Assembly: GCF_000185505.1 (NCBI RefSeq)
Contig: NZ_GL622359.1
Location: forward strand, 771,860-835,859
DNA length: 64,000 nt
Reading direction: 5' to 3'
DNA from: Pseudoramibacter alactolyticus ATCC 23263
GTDB taxonomy: Bacteria; Bacillota; Clostridia; Eubacteriales; Eubacteriaceae
Below, one piece after another: positions 45,385 to 55,152 of this stretch. Within the stretch, counting starts at the first letter, position 1. Every line of letters begins with the position of its first letter. Both the position numbers and the translations under genes were made by a program. Under the pieces are notes generated by a model that worked only from the letters and a program-made list of their open reading frames with translations, was not told the origin of the DNA and did no database searches.

Positions 45385-46464
45385 TTATTTTAATCCGAAT
45401 TGGCTTTTCTGGCTGACGGCACCGTTCGCAAAAGTGATACTGGCATTCGATCCCGAATCCCCATTACCGTTCCAATAATAAACTTCCGTTTTAATGTCTT
45501 TGTTTGACTGATCTTTATAGGTTGATTCCGATAACTTTTGGCCGTCCACATTGCTGAACTGCTGCTTGACCTGATCATAGGTCATGCCAGTTGTAATCGC
45601 ATTGTATTGTGCCAAAGTCACTGTCGTAGACGTTGCATTATTATTCGTGTTGTCATTGCTTGTATTATTGTCCGCCGTCGCATTATCGTCAGATGACGTA
45701 TTTTTTGAACTGCTTTTATCGGATTTTGTCTTAGAAGATGTTTGGGTTTTCGACTGACGGTCACTTGCCGTTGACTGCTGATGACGATAATAAACAAAAG
45801 CTCCTGCCGATGCCAGGGCAATAATCACGATCAAAATCACCGGCAACAACCATTTCTTTTTCTTTTTTGCCAGTTTATTCGCTTTATCAGCCTTCTTGAT
45901 TTCCCGGGCTGTTACTTCTGGAACTGGTGCATCATGATAAAGCGCATTTAAATTAGCCTGCGCTTCCGATTGTGCATCTTGTTTTGCGTTCAGTGGCACT
46001 TCCTGCCAACCATCTTCTGCGGGTGGTTTCTCTTTAGTTTGATCTGTCCGGCCGTCACCGGGCAAAGTTTCCGATTCATTTGGCAAGCAGGTTTCCTGGT
46101 CAGCTTTCGACTCGGCATATGGTTCTCGCTCAGGACTCTGTTCTGCTGATTCATTCGTCTCCGCCGCCCGTTCCTCAACTTTTGCAGCTTTCAGCTCATC
46201 CATAACACGTCTAAAAATCGGCGCTACCTGATGTTTATAATCGTCAATCAACGACGGGTCATCCACCTGAATGACCATTCGGGTTTTCCCCGTTTCCGGC
46301 GTCATATAATCAATGCCAATCGCTCCCTTTTCAGGATGATGTCCACTGATATGCAAACTCGCTTCGTCAACAGTGATATCCTCAATGCCCATGTTCGATA
46401 GGGCCGCTTCGGTCGAGCGCATCCAAACATCCAGCTGACCTTTCGCTGTCAATGCCTGTCTCAT
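45385..46464 (-). CDS. Membrane-anchored protein with C-terminal DUF3862/BLIP-like domain
   Basis: 359 residues in four parts: a folded N-terminal region (1-95) of unknown type, an acidic, disordered stretch (96-190), a basic KKKKK just before one membrane span (205-227), and outside it a Ser/Thr/Asn-rich linker (231-283) and a small C-terminal domain (284-359). The latter has the ITTGMTYDQVKQQF and VYYWNGNGDSGSNASITFANG patterns of the DUF3862/beta-lactamase inhibitor-like fold. The basic side of the span puts the N-terminus inside. A promoter with perfect -35 precedes it. The function is unknown; the large cytoplasmic part suggests signal transfer or scaffolding. Confidence 0.8.
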   Translation of the reverse strand: MRQALTAKGQLDVWMRSTEAALSNMGIEDITVDEASLHISGHHPEKGAIGIDYMTPETGKTRMVIQVDDPSLIDDYKHQVAPIFRRVMDELKAAKVEERAAETNESAEQSPEREPYAESKADQETCLPNESETLPGDGRTDQTKEKPPAEDGWQEVPLNAKQDAQSEAQANLNALYHDAPVPEVTAREIKKADKANKLAKKKKKWLLPVILIVIIALASAGAFVYYRHQQSTASDRQSKTQTSSKTKSDKSSSKNTSSDDNATADNNTSNDNTNNNATSTTVTLAQYNAITTGMTYDQVKQQFSNVDGQKLSESTYKDQSNKDIKTEVYYWNGNGDSGSNASITFANGAVSQKSQFGLK

Positions 46465-46516
46465 GTTTTTCCTCCTGGTGCACCATTTAATTTATAATAA
46501 GATACGTATTGCTTTT

Positions 46517-46545
46517 ATTTTAGGCTTTTTAATAGCCACTGTCAA
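46517..46545 (-). promoter_or_regulatory. Promoter of the anchored surface protein
   Basis: TTGACA (46540-46545) and TAAAAT (46517-46522) with 17-base spacing on the minus strand. Confidence 0.75.
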
Positions 46546-46612
46546 GACAAATCGATTTCATTCTTCACGTTGCTCCCTATTTTTGCAATATGCTTTTTTG
46601 AGGAATTTCCAC

Positions 46613-46641
46613 TTGCAATTTCATTTTGACTGAATTATAAT
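46613..46641 (+). promoter_or_regulatory. tRNA-Trp promoter
   Basis: TTGCAA (46613-46618) and TATAAT (46636-46641) with 17-base spacing, ending 17 bases before the mature tRNA. Confidence 0.8.
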
Positions 46642-46658
46642 AAGAGCGTTCTTGGCAC

Positions 46659-46734
46659 AGGGGTATAGCTCAGTTGGTAGAGCAGTGGTCTCCAAAACCA
46701 CGTGCCGAGGGTTCAAATCCTTCTGCCCCTGCCA
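46659..46734 (+). tRNA. trnW: tRNA-Trp (CCA anticodon)
   Basis: Complete cloverleaf of 76 bases with encoded 3' CCA: acceptor AGGGGTA pairs with TGCCCCT, the D arm has AGCTCAGTTGGTAGAGC, the anticodon arm GTGGT-CTCCAAA-ACCAC carries anticodon CCA at 46692-46694, and the T arm has GGTTCAAATCC. It has a single-gene promoter and terminator. Confidence 0.98.
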
Positions 46735-46753
46735 TTTTATTTTTTAAAGAACT

Positions 46754-46792
46754 GCCTGAAACCGCACAAAAGCGTGGTTTCAGGCTTTTTTA
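46754..46792 (+). terminator. tRNA-Trp terminator
   Basis: GCCTGAAACC and GGTTTCAGGC enclose a loop of about 12 bases with T6 after it. Confidence 0.9.
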
Positions 46793-47099
46793 TTGGTATT
46801 TTCTTTAAGGGCTTCCGCTCCGTACAAAATCCCCATGTATTTGGATGCCCTTGCTTTTCACTCGAATCAATCATCGCGAGGTTGTCGTCACCCACATGCA
46901 GTCACCCGCCACTTCACAGACCTCGATTCTCATATTTGCCCGATGCTATCCTCCTCCTAAATTTTTTGGATTTTATTCGAATCAACCCGAAACGGTTTGT
47001 TCTGAATAAAAGGTTTTTCCATCTTTTTTCTTTTATCCATAAAATACAACGTCATTATTTAATTCTCAATCCGTTAATGACTTGAGCAGACAATTAAAG
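46793..47099. other. Stretch without a supported gene
   Basis: About 300 bases between the tRNA-Trp terminator and the terminator of the AAA ATPase gene. A plus-strand open frame crosses it but starts inside the tRNA, lacks a ribosome site and is rich in P, F and L, so it is not credible. A minus-strand GGAGGAGG near 46955 precedes only a 20-codon frame. No repeats or transposon ends were seen. Confidence 0.5.
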
Positions 47100-47133
47100 A
47101 ACCTCCCCCATCCAAATTCAGATGAAAGAGGTT
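47100..47133 (-). terminator. Probable terminator of the AAA ATPase gene
   Basis: On the minus strand AACCTC/GAGGTT and, inside it, CATC/GATG form an interrupted stem, followed by a T-rich tail. Confidence 0.55.
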
Positions 47134-47157
47134 AACGCAAAAATAACTTTTCAATTT

Positions 47158-48579
47158 TTATTGATTCAGCGAATAAATCGTAATCCCGTTAAAGAGCAAC
47201 ACATTATCCTCCGAAAGGGAGTAATCCAATAGTTCCTGTTCAAACGGATAGGCCGAGAATACGCCAAAAATCCAGGTATAATCTTTATACGTTTTTTTCA
47301 AACGCTTAATCCCCCGGGCCTTTTCGACAAAATAATCAAATTTCTTTTTGGTATAAGCCTCGCTGGTGAACACGCAATCCCCAAAGAATATTTTCTTTTG
47401 CTCTTCGTCGACCGCGACAATTGGGATCTTATTATCGTCATCATCAAAGTATTCCCCAACCGCATCCGTTCGCATCGGAAGGCTGTCCTGAGCGGCGGCG
47501 ACCAAAAAGATTTCTCCGGCCACTTGGCGAAACCATTTTTGAATATACTGGGCAAAGTTTTTCTTGAGAGCCTGCTTGGCACCTTTGGATCGGTTGTCTT
47601 TAATATCCTCGTAATACGGAAAGACAAAGGTATACCAAAAATCGAACATCGGGTCGGCGATATGATATTCCACACGTTGCTTGCCGAAAAGTTTTTTCTT
47701 CCCGATAGAGGCTGTCTGGGCCACATAACCCAGCGTTTCCAAATTGGCCAGCGCGTCTCGTATTTTTCCGATCTTAAAGTCCGTAAAAGCTGCAAGTTCT
47801 TCTTGAGTGGAACGATCTGCAGACAATGCAGACAACAAACTATGATAAACCGACGGTTCCCACACTTCCCGTTCAAGCAGCCGACTCACTTCGTCAAAAA
47901 AGATCCCTCTTCCGCTTAAAATATTCGCTTCGATGGTATCCCGTACCTGTTTGTCGTTAATGCAGTGATCAAAGATATACCAATAAGCCGGAACGCCGCC
48001 GGTCACTGCGTACATCAGCATGAGCTGGCTGAAATCATGATGGGGATATTCGCGCATCATTTCCACAAAAGTCACCGGCGCAAGGACAATCTGGCAAGTC
48101 ACTTCAGAGGCAAAGCCTTTATCCGCCATCATATTTTGCTTCCCGGAGGCATTGCCGATAACGAGGATCAACGTCACGCCGTTGGGTTTGAAAAATTGCT
48201 GCCAGGCCTTGCGAATCGTTCTGGCAAAGTCGCCGTTGGCCTCCAACAAATATTCAAAATTATCGACGATCAGCATTTTTCCGCCGGTTTCCGTTTTTTC
48301 CGCATACAGGCGAAACAATTCTTCCCAGGTAATCTTGTTGTCGCCGGACTTGATATCCCCGTTCAAATGCTGTTTAAATGCCTGCTCAAAAGCCAGGCGA
48401 TTCATCTGATCAGATACACTCCGCGCTGCAAAATATAAATGATTTTTATGATCTGCAAAGGTTTTAATAAAAGCTGTCTTTCCCACCGCGTGACGCCCGC
48501 TGATCAAAATAAAAGCATCCTCTTTCTTCCATGCCTGATTTAACGTTTTGAGCTCTTTTTTTCGACCGATCAATTGCAT
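47158..48579 (-). CDS. AAA ATPase with C-terminal DUF234-type domain
   Basis: Archaeal-type ATPase of about 473 residues. Walker A SGRHAVGKTAFI (G-xxxx-GKT) near residue 27, Walker B MLIVDNFEYLL near 108, sensor strand TLILVIGNASG near 140. A winged-helix segment (QEELAAFTDFKIGKIRDALANLETLGYV) and a DUF234 nuclease-like domain follow, with ADPMFDFWYTFVFP and IPIVAVDEEQKKIFFGDC. Start at 48579, with GGAGG upstream. These proteins are common orphan ATPases in anaerobes; their target is not known. Confidence 0.88.
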   Translation of the reverse strand: MQLIGRKKELKTLNQAWKKEDAFILISGRHAVGKTAFIKTFADHKNHLYFAARSVSDQMNRLAFEQAFKQHLNGDIKSGDNKITWEELFRLYAEKTETGGKMLIVDNFEYLLEANGDFARTIRKAWQQFFKPNGVTLILVIGNASGKQNMMADKGFASEVTCQIVLAPVTFVEMMREYPHHDFSQLMLMYAVTGGVPAYWYIFDHCINDKQVRDTIEANILSGRGIFFDEVSRLLEREVWEPSVYHSLLSALSADRSTQEELAAFTDFKIGKIRDALANLETLGYVAQTASIGKKKLFGKQRVEYHIADPMFDFWYTFVFPYYEDIKDNRSKGAKQALKKNFAQYIQKWFRQVAGEIFLVAAAQDSLPMRTDAVGEYFDDDDNKIPIVAVDEEQKKIFFGDCVFTSEAYTKKKFDYFVEKARGIKRLKKTYKDYTWIFGVFSAYPFEQELLDYSLSEDNVLLFNGITIYSLNQ

Positions 48580-48679
48580 TGCGCTTTCCTCCACACTTTT
48601 TATTTTAGTATAGCACAGTTAAAGCCAAAGATTCTAAACATTTGCAGAACTTCTGAAATTTCAAAAGCCTGTTCACGCC

Positions 48680-49816
48680 TTACGGCATCAATAACGTCAG
48701 CACATGCATCTCTTCGCGCTTCACATAACGCAGTCCCGGGAGCCGGAGCCACCTCAGGCGGCTGACGGCCTTTTGCATGTCATCGGCCGATGCAAAACGT
48801 GCCGAAAAAATTTTTTCTCCCCGATAACGGGCCATTAAAACGGCCCGCAGGAATTTACCCGACTCCCCTGCATGATAATCGCGCTGCTCCCGGACAAAAT
48901 AATTATCACGGGTGGCTTCGCACGTCGCAATTTCTCCCAGGGGCGCATCTATCGTGTGATTTTTTAGCAGCGCCCGGGTCGTAATGCCGAAGAAGGCATG
49001 ATCCACATAATCTGACGGCGCTTCGCCTTCAAAGGTCGGATCGTCCCAAGTCACGTCGACAAAATAATAATCCCCGTCCATCTTCACCAGGTTCCACTCG
49101 TGCGCGCCACGACCGGCCACCCGGCCGTCAACCACCGTGCAGTAAATCCCCACCTTTTTCAGCAGATATTGCATCGCGCGCGAATAACCGGCACAAACCG
49201 ACTCGTGGTCCACCAGCACCGAAACGATATTTTGATTGTCCTTGGAGCCACTGCCATAGCGGGTATCTTTCACAATAATGTCGTGCACTGCCAGCACGGT
49301 ATGATAATCGTCAGCGCCTTTAGGAATCTGCGCCAACATGCGTTTTGCCCCCGTGTCAATTTGCCGCTGCTTGGCCTGCGCTTCCTGCTGCGTATAGGCA
49401 TAAACCAATTGAACCCCTGAAACAATTTGATTGGCGCCGCCATAGGTATAGCGATATCCGGAGACCCAAAAGATCTGCGGATTATCCTGATAAAATGCCT
49501 GCCAGACGCGTTTAACGGCCTCGACATCCAACCGAATCCCCGAAAGTGCGACCGATGACAGGTGCGTTTCGGCCGCTTTTAAAAATTGCGCGTAGGCAAT
49601 TTGCTCTGACGCCGTTAAACGCGCATAGCCGCTTTGTGAATCGGCCGTATAAATACTCTGGGACAACGCATGGCGCTTGGCTGCCGTCTGCGAACGGGTG
49701 CGGGCAGGCAAAAGCCATTGCCGCCCGCCAAAAAAACAGCCGACGATGAACACGATGAGCATCCCCGCAATGACAATGCGCATTCCCTTTTTCGATTGGT
49801 TATTTTTTTGCTCCAT
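48680..49816 (-). CDS. Membrane-anchored transglutaminase-like protein
   Basis: A single N-terminal membrane anchor (MRIVIAGMLIVFIVGCFFGG, residues 12-31) followed by an extracytoplasmic domain. The transglutaminase-core triad is intact: Cys in HESVCAGYSRAM, His in GRGAHEWNLV and Asp in YYFVDVTWDDP. Members of this group in Gram-positive bacteria act as surface proteases or peptide cross-linkers. A helical region (30-140) precedes the core. The start follows a weak GGGAA. A terminator-like hairpin separates it from the zinc-ribbon gene, though a frameshifted read-through overlaps its start. Confidence 0.87.
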   Translation of the reverse strand: MEQKNNQSKKGMRIVIAGMLIVFIVGCFFGGRQWLLPARTRSQTAAKRHALSQSIYTADSQSGYARLTASEQIAYAQFLKAAETHLSSVALSGIRLDVEAVKRVWQAFYQDNPQIFWVSGYRYTYGGANQIVSGVQLVYAYTQQEAQAKQRQIDTGAKRMLAQIPKGADDYHTVLAVHDIIVKDTRYGSGSKDNQNIVSVLVDHESVCAGYSRAMQYLLKKVGIYCTVVDGRVAGRGAHEWNLVKMDGDYYFVDVTWDDPTFEGEAPSDYVDHAFFGITTRALLKNHTIDAPLGEIATCEATRDNYFVREQRDYHAGESGKFLRAVLMARYRGEKIFSARFASADDMQKAVSRLRWLRLPGLRYVKREEMHVLTLLMP

Positions 49817-49858
49817 TTTTTAATTCCCGCTGAAATCCATGCTACAACACGATATTTT

Positions 49859-49896
49859 AAAAAAAGACTGCCCCTGCCGATCGGCAGAAACAGTCT
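49859..49896 (-). terminator. Terminator hairpin inside the extended zinc-ribbon frame
   Basis: On the minus strand AGACTG...CAGTCT encloses the palindrome CTGCCGATCGGCAG and is followed by T7. It lies directly after where the zinc-ribbon gene would stop if its T7 run had 6 Ts. Confidence 0.75.
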
Positions 49897-49910
49897 GCAC
49901 GGATCGCCGA

Positions 49911-50118
49911 TTAAAAAAATCGGCCCGTTGAGTTTTAATCCGCAGGACTCACAGGTCCAGTCATGGCCAATCGCCGTGGTTTTTCCGCCGCAATTCGGGC
50001 ACACACCTTCGCCGCCTTTTTTAAACTGGAAGTCCAAAACCTTCATATCGACAAATTCGTCCGGACCGTCCTGAACCTTTTTAAACTTCAGAATCGGATC
50101 TGGTGCATCGTGACTCAC
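49911..50118 (-). CDS. Zinc-ribbon protein with probable shifted stop
   Basis: A small protein of about 69 residues: a charged N-terminal half (FKKVQDGPDEFVDMKVLDF) and a zinc ribbon CPNCGGKTTAIGHDWTCESC, two CxxC pairs 16 residues apart. The ATG has GGAGGGGAAG upstream. As written, the frame does not stop here but continues through a terminator and 200 bases into the next gene. A run of 7 Ts (49913-49919) sits just where one fewer T would give NGPIF-stop immediately before the terminator. The short form is therefore taken as the real product. The family is not identified beyond zinc ribbon. Confidence 0.6.
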
Positions 50119-50206
50119 AACTTCCCCTCCTTTGACATCTCTTTAATATGATTTTATTTTACCACACCATCCTGTTACATCAAAGAAATTTTGTTATTTG
50201 GTGACC

Positions 50207-51700
50207 TCACGCCGCCTTGGCACGATGATACCGCTCAATCATTTCATCATACTCTTCCATTACATGGGCTTCCGGTTTGGTAAAGTGATTAACCATCAGA
50301 ATGGTCAGAACATTCAGCGCAAATCCAGGCAGAATTTCGTAAATTCCCGTGCCGAACAGATGTGCCGAAAGGCCGGTTACTTTCCAGACGATAACCGTCG
50401 CTGTTCCGACGAGCATGCCGGACAACGCCGCCTGCCAGGTGGTTCTGCGCGAGTAGAGGCCGAACAGAACAAGCGGACCAAAAGCCGCCCCAAAACCGCC
50501 CCACGCATAGGAGACGAGCCCCATGACTGTTGCGTTGTTGCCAAAAGCGATAACCAGCGCCGCCACAGAAACGGCAATAACAGACCAACGTCCCAGGCTC
50601 ACACTTTGTTTATCAGTCAGTTCTTTCTTTAAGAAAATGCGAGCCAAGTCTTCTGATAAAGCCGAAGAGCAAACCAAAAGCTGGGAATCGATCGTGGACA
50701 TGATCGCCGCCATGATCGCCGCCAAAAAGACACCGCCGATCCAAGCCGGGAAAAATTTGCGAATCATTAAAATAAAGACGGTTTCTTCTTTCCCGCCGGA
50801 TAGCCCATGAAAAAGCGGAATGGAAAGCAGTCCCACCAGCAAGGCGCCGGCCAGCGAAATCAAGCACCAGACAATGGCAATCCGTCTGGCCTTGGGAATT
50901 TCTTTAACCGAGCTGATGCCCATGAAGCGCACGAGAATGTGCGGTTGGCCAAAATACCCCAATCCCCAAACAACAGCAGAAACAATGGTTGCAGCCGTGA
51001 CGCCGCCGCCAAAAAGATTGAGCGAAATATGCTGGCTGGTCATCGCCGCTTGGGTCGTGCCAAAGCCGCCCATGTGAATTATGGCAAGCACCGGCACCAC
51101 TGCAATGGCAATGACCATCAAAATGCCCTGAATCAAATCCGTCCAGCATACGGCCAAAAATCCGCCGAGAAAAGTGTAGGAAACGATCACCACCGCGCCG
51201 ATCATCACCGCGATATTATAATCCAGACCGAACATCGTCGAGAAAAGCTTTCCCGAAGACACCATGCCCGAAGCGCAGTAAATCGTAAAGAAAAACAGGA
51301 TAACAACAGCGGAAATGATCCGCAGCGCACCGGTCGGATCTTTATAGCGCCGGTCAAAAAAGGTCGATAAAGTCAGCGCGTTTATTTCTTCGGTGTAAAC
51401 CCGCAGCCGTTCGGAAACGCATTTCCAGTTGATGCAGGTGCCGGCAAAAAGGCCGATGCCAATCCAAAGCTGAGGCATTCCCCCGAGATAAATTGCGCCG
51501 GGGAGTCCCATCAAAAGCCATCCGCTCATATCAGAAGCCTGGGCAGAAAAAGCCGTGACCCAGCTGCCCAGGGCGCGGCCCCCCAATAAAAATCCTTCTG
51601 ACGAATCGGATGACGCATCGTAAAACTTCAGCCCGATAAAAATCAACACCGCCAAATACACAATAAAAATCCCCAACTCGACGGGATTAACCTGTCCCAT
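50207..51700 (-). CDS. putP: Sodium/proline symporter PutP
   Basis: SSS-family carrier of about 497 residues with 13 helices that couples proline uptake to sodium. The sodium and substrate region FSAQASDMSGWLLMGLPGAIYLGG near residue 50 is seen through ASDMSGWLLMGLPG, and LGYFGQPHILVRFMG and SQLLVCSSALSEDL are PutP-like. The start follows AAAGGAGG. It is monocistronic. PutP versus another solute carrier of the same family is judged by overall similarity to PutP and is moderately sure. Confidence 0.93.
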   Translation of the reverse strand: MGQVNPVELGIFIVYLAVLIFIGLKFYDASSDSSEGFLLGGRALGSWVTAFSAQASDMSGWLLMGLPGAIYLGGMPQLWIGIGLFAGTCINWKCVSERLRVYTEEINALTLSTFFDRRYKDPTGALRIISAVVILFFFTIYCASGMVSSGKLFSTMFGLDYNIAVMIGAVVIVSYTFLGGFLAVCWTDLIQGILMVIAIAVVPVLAIIHMGGFGTTQAAMTSQHISLNLFGGGVTAATIVSAVVWGLGYFGQPHILVRFMGISSVKEIPKARRIAIVWCLISLAGALLVGLLSIPLFHGLSGGKEETVFILMIRKFFPAWIGGVFLAAIMAAIMSTIDSQLLVCSSALSEDLARIFLKKELTDKQSVSLGRWSVIAVSVAALVIAFGNNATVMGLVSYAWGGFGAAFGPLVLFGLYSRRTTWQAALSGMLVGTATVIVWKVTGLSAHLFGTGIYEILPGFALNVLTILMVNHFTKPEAHVMEEYDEMIERYHRAKAA

Positions 51701-51747
51701 GTGATGATCTACCTCCTTTGTATTTTTAATCGCGTAAATGCTTATTT

Positions 51748-51776
51748 ATTCTACCCTAAAGGAAAATCAAAGTAAA
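51748..51776 (-). promoter_or_regulatory. putP promoter
   Basis: TTTACT (51771-51776) and TAGAAT (51748-51753) with 17-base spacing on the minus strand. Confidence 0.6.
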
Positions 51777-51796
51777 GATGCGAAAACAGCGGACAC

Positions 51797-51817
51797 AACA
51801 AAAGGCGGCTTTCGCCG
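51797..51817 (-). terminator. clpB terminator
   Basis: GGCGGC-GAAA-GCCGCC stem with a GNRA tetraloop and a TTTTGTTGTG tail on the minus strand. Confidence 0.85.
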
Positions 51818-51866
51818 CCCTATATCGAATAAAATAGAGTAAAATGATTGACTTGTCCGTTTAAAA

Positions 51867-54467
51867 TTATCCGACCACGAATTGTCCGTTCTGCCAATCA
51901 ACCGTCATCACATCGCCTCGGCTGAGCTCGCCGCCGAGAATTTTCTTCGCCAGCAGCGTCTCAATGTGCTTTTGGATAAATCGACGCAGCGGCCGCGCTC
52001 CGAAGGAAGCGTCATATCCTTGGTCGATCACCGCGTCTTTGGCCGCCGGTGTCAGCTCAAAGTGCAGCTCCTGTTCGTCAAGGCGGTTTTGAACCTGAGC
52101 CAGCATCAAATCCACGATCTTGCTGATCGTCGTCTTCGACAAAGGCTTATAAAGCACAATTTCATCGATCCGGTTAAGAAACTCCGGCCGGAAGGTCTGG
52201 TTTAACAGCTTCATCACGGTATCTTCGGTCGCCGGCTTGATATTGCCGTCGACATCGATGCCGTCGAGAATGTATTCACTGCCGAGGTTGCTCGTCATGA
52301 TGATGATCGTGTTTTTAAAATCGACCACCCGGCCCTGAGAATCCGTCACCCGACCGTCGTCGAGAATCTGCAGCAGAATATTAAACACGTCTCTGTGGGC
52401 CTTTTCGACTTCATCAAGCAAAATCACCGAATAGGGTTTGCGGCGCACGGCTTCTGTGAGCTGACCGCCTTCTTCATACCCCACGTATCCCGGAGGCGCC
52501 CCAATGAGCCGACTGACCGAGAATTTTTCCATATATTCGGACATGTCAATGCGCACCATGTTGTCTTCCGAATCGAAAAGATTGGCCGCCACCGCCTTGG
52601 CCAGCTCCGTCTTCCCGACCCCGGTCGGCCCGAGGAAAAGGAAAGAACCGATGGGGCTATTGGGATTTTTAATGCCGGCGCGGGAGCGCAGAATCGCATC
52701 GGTCACCTTTTGAATCGGTTCGTCCTGGCCGATCACCCGCTCTTTGAGGGTTGCTTCCAGATGCAGGAGTTTCTCCCGTTCGCCGCTCATGAGCTTGGAC
52801 AGCGGAATGCCCGTCCAATTCGAAATGATTTCGCCGATTTCTTCCTCGCCGACCCGTTCGCGGATCAAATTGTCATCGTAGCCCTTGGCGTCCGCCGCGT
52901 CTTCCATGGTTTTCATCTGATTCTGAAGCGCCGGCAGTCTGCCGTATTTGAGCTCAGCGGCCTTTTCCAGATCATTGTCGCGCTGGGCCATATCGATTTC
53001 ATGATTGACCTGATCAATTTGTTCTTTGATTTTCTGAACGCTGTCCACCGACTGTTTTTCGTTGTCCCACTGGATCTTCATCGCGTTGAATTTTTCGCGT
53101 TCGTCGGCCAGTTCCTTCTGCAGCGCCGCAAGCCGTTCCTGACTCAAATGATCTTCTTCTTTTTTAAGCGCCGATTCCTCGATTTCCAGCTGGATGATCT
53201 TCCGATTGATTTCATCCATTTCTTCCGGCATTGAATCGATTTCCGTACGGATCATCGCACAGGCCTCGTCGATCAGGTCGATGGCCTTGTCCGGCAGGAA
53301 CCGATCGGAAATATAGCGATTGGACAGCGTTGCCGCCGCGACGATGGCATTATCCATGATTTTAACGCCGTGGAAAATTTCATACCGTTCTTTGAGTCCG
53401 CGCAGAATGGCAATGGTATCTTCCACCGTGGGTTCGTCCACCATAACGGGCTGGAAGCGCCGTTCCAGCGCCGGATCCTTTTCGATGTATTTGCGGTATT
53501 CATCAAGGGTTGTCGCACCAATGCAATGGAGTTCTCCCCGGGCCAGCATGGGCTTGAGCATATTGCCGGCGTCCATATTGCCGTCGCCCTTTCCCGCGCC
53601 CACCACCGTATGCAGCTCGTCGATAAAGAGCAAAACCTCACCGTTGGCGTCCTTTACTTCTTTGAGCACCGCCTTGAAACGCTCTTCGAATTCGCCGCGG
53701 TATTTAGCGCCGGCCACCAACGCTCCCATATCCAACGAAATGATGCGTTTGTTCTTAAGCCCTTCGGGCACATCGCCGGCGACAATGCGGGCGGCCAGCC
53801 CTTCCACGATGGCCGTCTTGCCGACCCCCGGTTCCCCGATGAGCACCGGGTTATTTTTGGTTTTCCGGGACAGAATTCGGATGGTGTGGCGGATCTCGCT
53901 ATCGCGGCCGATCACCGGGTCGAGTTTATTGTCAATGCAGTCCTGCACCAGGTCATGCCCGTACTGAGCCAGCGCTTCATAAGTCGATTCCGGATGATCG
54001 CTGGTCACGTGCTGGCTGCCCCGCACTTCCTGTACAATGGCTTCAATCTGCTGCTTGTCCACTTCGTAACGGGCAAACAGCTGCCGCACGTCATTGTCTC
54101 TCGGCAGGGCAAACATCCCAAGCAGCAAATGTTCCACCGAAATGTATTGATCCTGCATCTTCCGGGCCTGCTCTTCCGCCTCGTTTAAAACCTGGTTGGT
54201 TCCCTGGCTCACATAGACCTGACCGGACTGTCGCCCCGGGCCGGAAACCTGGGGCTTTTTAGCAACTTCCGTTTCCAGTTCGCGAATCATGGTGCTCACG
54301 GGCTTGCCCAATTTGTCAAACACCCGAGCCACCACGCCGCCCTCCTGATTGAGCAGAGCCAACAGCAGGTGGTCCGGTTCAATTTCGACATGGCTGTGGT
54401 TATTTGCAATTGTTTCGGCGCTTTTCAGCGCTTCAATGGATTTTTGTGTTAATTGATTCATATCCAT
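51867..54467 (-). CDS. clpB: ClpB disaggregase
   Basis: Hexameric Hsp100 chaperone that pulls proteins from aggregates with DnaK. N-domain with two Clp-N repeats (1-145), first AAA with [11 protein letters not shown] near residue 205, the M-domain coiled coil (about 400-530), and the second AAA with [13 protein letters not shown] near 605 and the sensor/arginine region. The coiled M-domain and absence of a ClpP-binding IGF/L loop mark ClpB rather than ClpC/A. Length 866. No CtsR heptad repeat or CIRCE element is evident at the promoter of its operon; the upstream RHH protein gene is the only partner. Confidence 0.97.
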   Translation of the reverse strand: MDMNQLTQKSIEALKSAETIANNHSHVEIEPDHLLLALLNQEGGVVARVFDKLGKPVSTMIRELETEVAKKPQVSGPGRQSGQVYVSQGTNQVLNEAEEQARKMQDQYISVEHLLLGMFALPRDNDVRQLFARYEVDKQQIEAIVQEVRGSQHVTSDHPESTYEALAQYGHDLVQDCIDNKLDPVIGRDSEIRHTIRILSRKTKNNPVLIGEPGVGKTAIVEGLAARIVAGDVPEGLKNKRIISLDMGALVAGAKYRGEFEERFKAVLKEVKDANGEVLLFIDELHTVVGAGKGDGNMDAGNMLKPMLARGELHCIGATTLDEYRKYIEKDPALERRFQPVMVDEPTVEDTIAILRGLKERYEIFHGVKIMDNAIVAAATLSNRYISDRFLPDKAIDLIDEACAMIRTEIDSMPEEMDEINRKIIQLEIEESALKKEEDHLSQERLAALQKELADEREKFNAMKIQWDNEKQSVDSVQKIKEQIDQVNHEIDMAQRDNDLEKAAELKYGRLPALQNQMKTMEDAADAKGYDDNLIRERVGEEEIGEIISNWTGIPLSKLMSGEREKLLHLEATLKERVIGQDEPIQKVTDAILRSRAGIKNPNSPIGSFLFLGPTGVGKTELAKAVAANLFDSEDNMVRIDMSEYMEKFSVSRLIGAPPGYVGYEEGGQLTEAVRRKPYSVILLDEVEKAHRDVFNILLQILDDGRVTDSQGRVVDFKNTIIIMTSNLGSEYILDGIDVDGNIKPATEDTVMKLLNQTFRPEFLNRIDEIVLYKPLSKTTISKIVDLMLAQVQNRLDEQELHFELTPAAKDAVIDQGYDASFGARPLRRFIQKHIETLLAKKILGGELSRGDVMTVDWQNGQFVVG

Positions 54468-54478
54468 GGGTTACCTCT

Positions 54479-55126
54479 TTAATCTTCATTAATTGTTTCG
54501 CCGAGAAAATGAGAATAGATGGCATCAATCCGCGCTCCGATGTTTCCCTGACCGTCCGTTTCAAAATAAGTGTCCATCGCCGTATCGATCATGCGCAGAT
54601 AACGGGTCAGAAAATCTGTCAGCGTGTTCTCATCCCGGCTCACCGCTCCGGCGTGCTTGAAAGCCCGCACAAATTTGTGCTGGGTCTGATCGTCATCGCC
54701 TTCCCGGTCAATTTGATGATGTTGACGCTCCACCGTGCAGATCTGATCAAAAAAATCATCAAACCGTTCGTTGAGATCCCGATTCTGTGTCCGCGAACTC
54801 ACTTTCAGCACCGCGTACCGTCCTTCGCCATCATTTTTAAATTCATAGATGTAGCGCACCTTTGGCCGGTATTTATATTTAAGGCTCTTGCCAAAATAAA
54901 TGCTGCTGTTTTGATTGATCTGACTGACCGCCAGCATATCGTCCATATTGGCATTAAGCGCTTCAATCACCGATTGAATTTTCTGCTCCGGCGTCTCCAT
55001 GCCGACATAGTCTGCCAAAATGTCGTTGATGAGCTGAGAGCGATTAGTGTGATGCATATAGGCCATATCATCAATCCGCTCTACAATCTCATCAAACAAC
55101 ATCAAGCTGTAAACACTTTTTTTCAT
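54479..55126 (-). CDS. Ribbon-helix-helix-like protein cotranscribed with clpB
   Basis: A 215-residue soluble protein. Residues 1-45 (SVYSLMLFDEIVERIDDMAY then NRSQLINDILADYVG) fit a MetJ/Arc-type ribbon-helix-helix DNA-binding fold. The remaining 170 residues are acidic and hydrophilic and match nothing I know. It starts from a promoter with perfect TTGACA and ends 11 bases before clpB, so it controls or accompanies clpB. Because no CtsR or CIRCE site is visible, it may be an unusual local regulator. That is inference. Confidence 0.75.
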   Translation of the reverse strand: MKKSVYSLMLFDEIVERIDDMAYMHHTNRSQLINDILADYVGMETPEQKIQSVIEALNANMDDMLAVSQINQNSSIYFGKSLKYKYRPKVRYIYEFKNDGEGRYAVLKVSSRTQNRDLNERFDDFFDQICTVERQHHQIDREGDDDQTQHKFVRAFKHAGAVSRDENTLTDFLTRYLRMIDTAMDTYFETDGQGNIGARIDAIYSHFLGETINED

Positions 55127-55152
55127 GCCCTCACCTCGTTTTATTTATTGTT

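Noticed and set aside
46820-46960. 20-codon minus-strand frame with cysteines and tryptophan near a GGAGGAGG
   Set aside because: Ribosome site too far from the ATG, no modification enzymes nearby; not a credible peptide precursor.
46702-47085. 127-codon plus-strand frame after tRNA-Trp
   Set aside because: Begins inside the tRNA and crosses its terminator; no ribosome site.
52395-53234. 279-codon plus-strand frame opposite clpB
   Set aside because: Antisense to conserved clpB coding sequence; Phe/His/Arg-rich shadow product.
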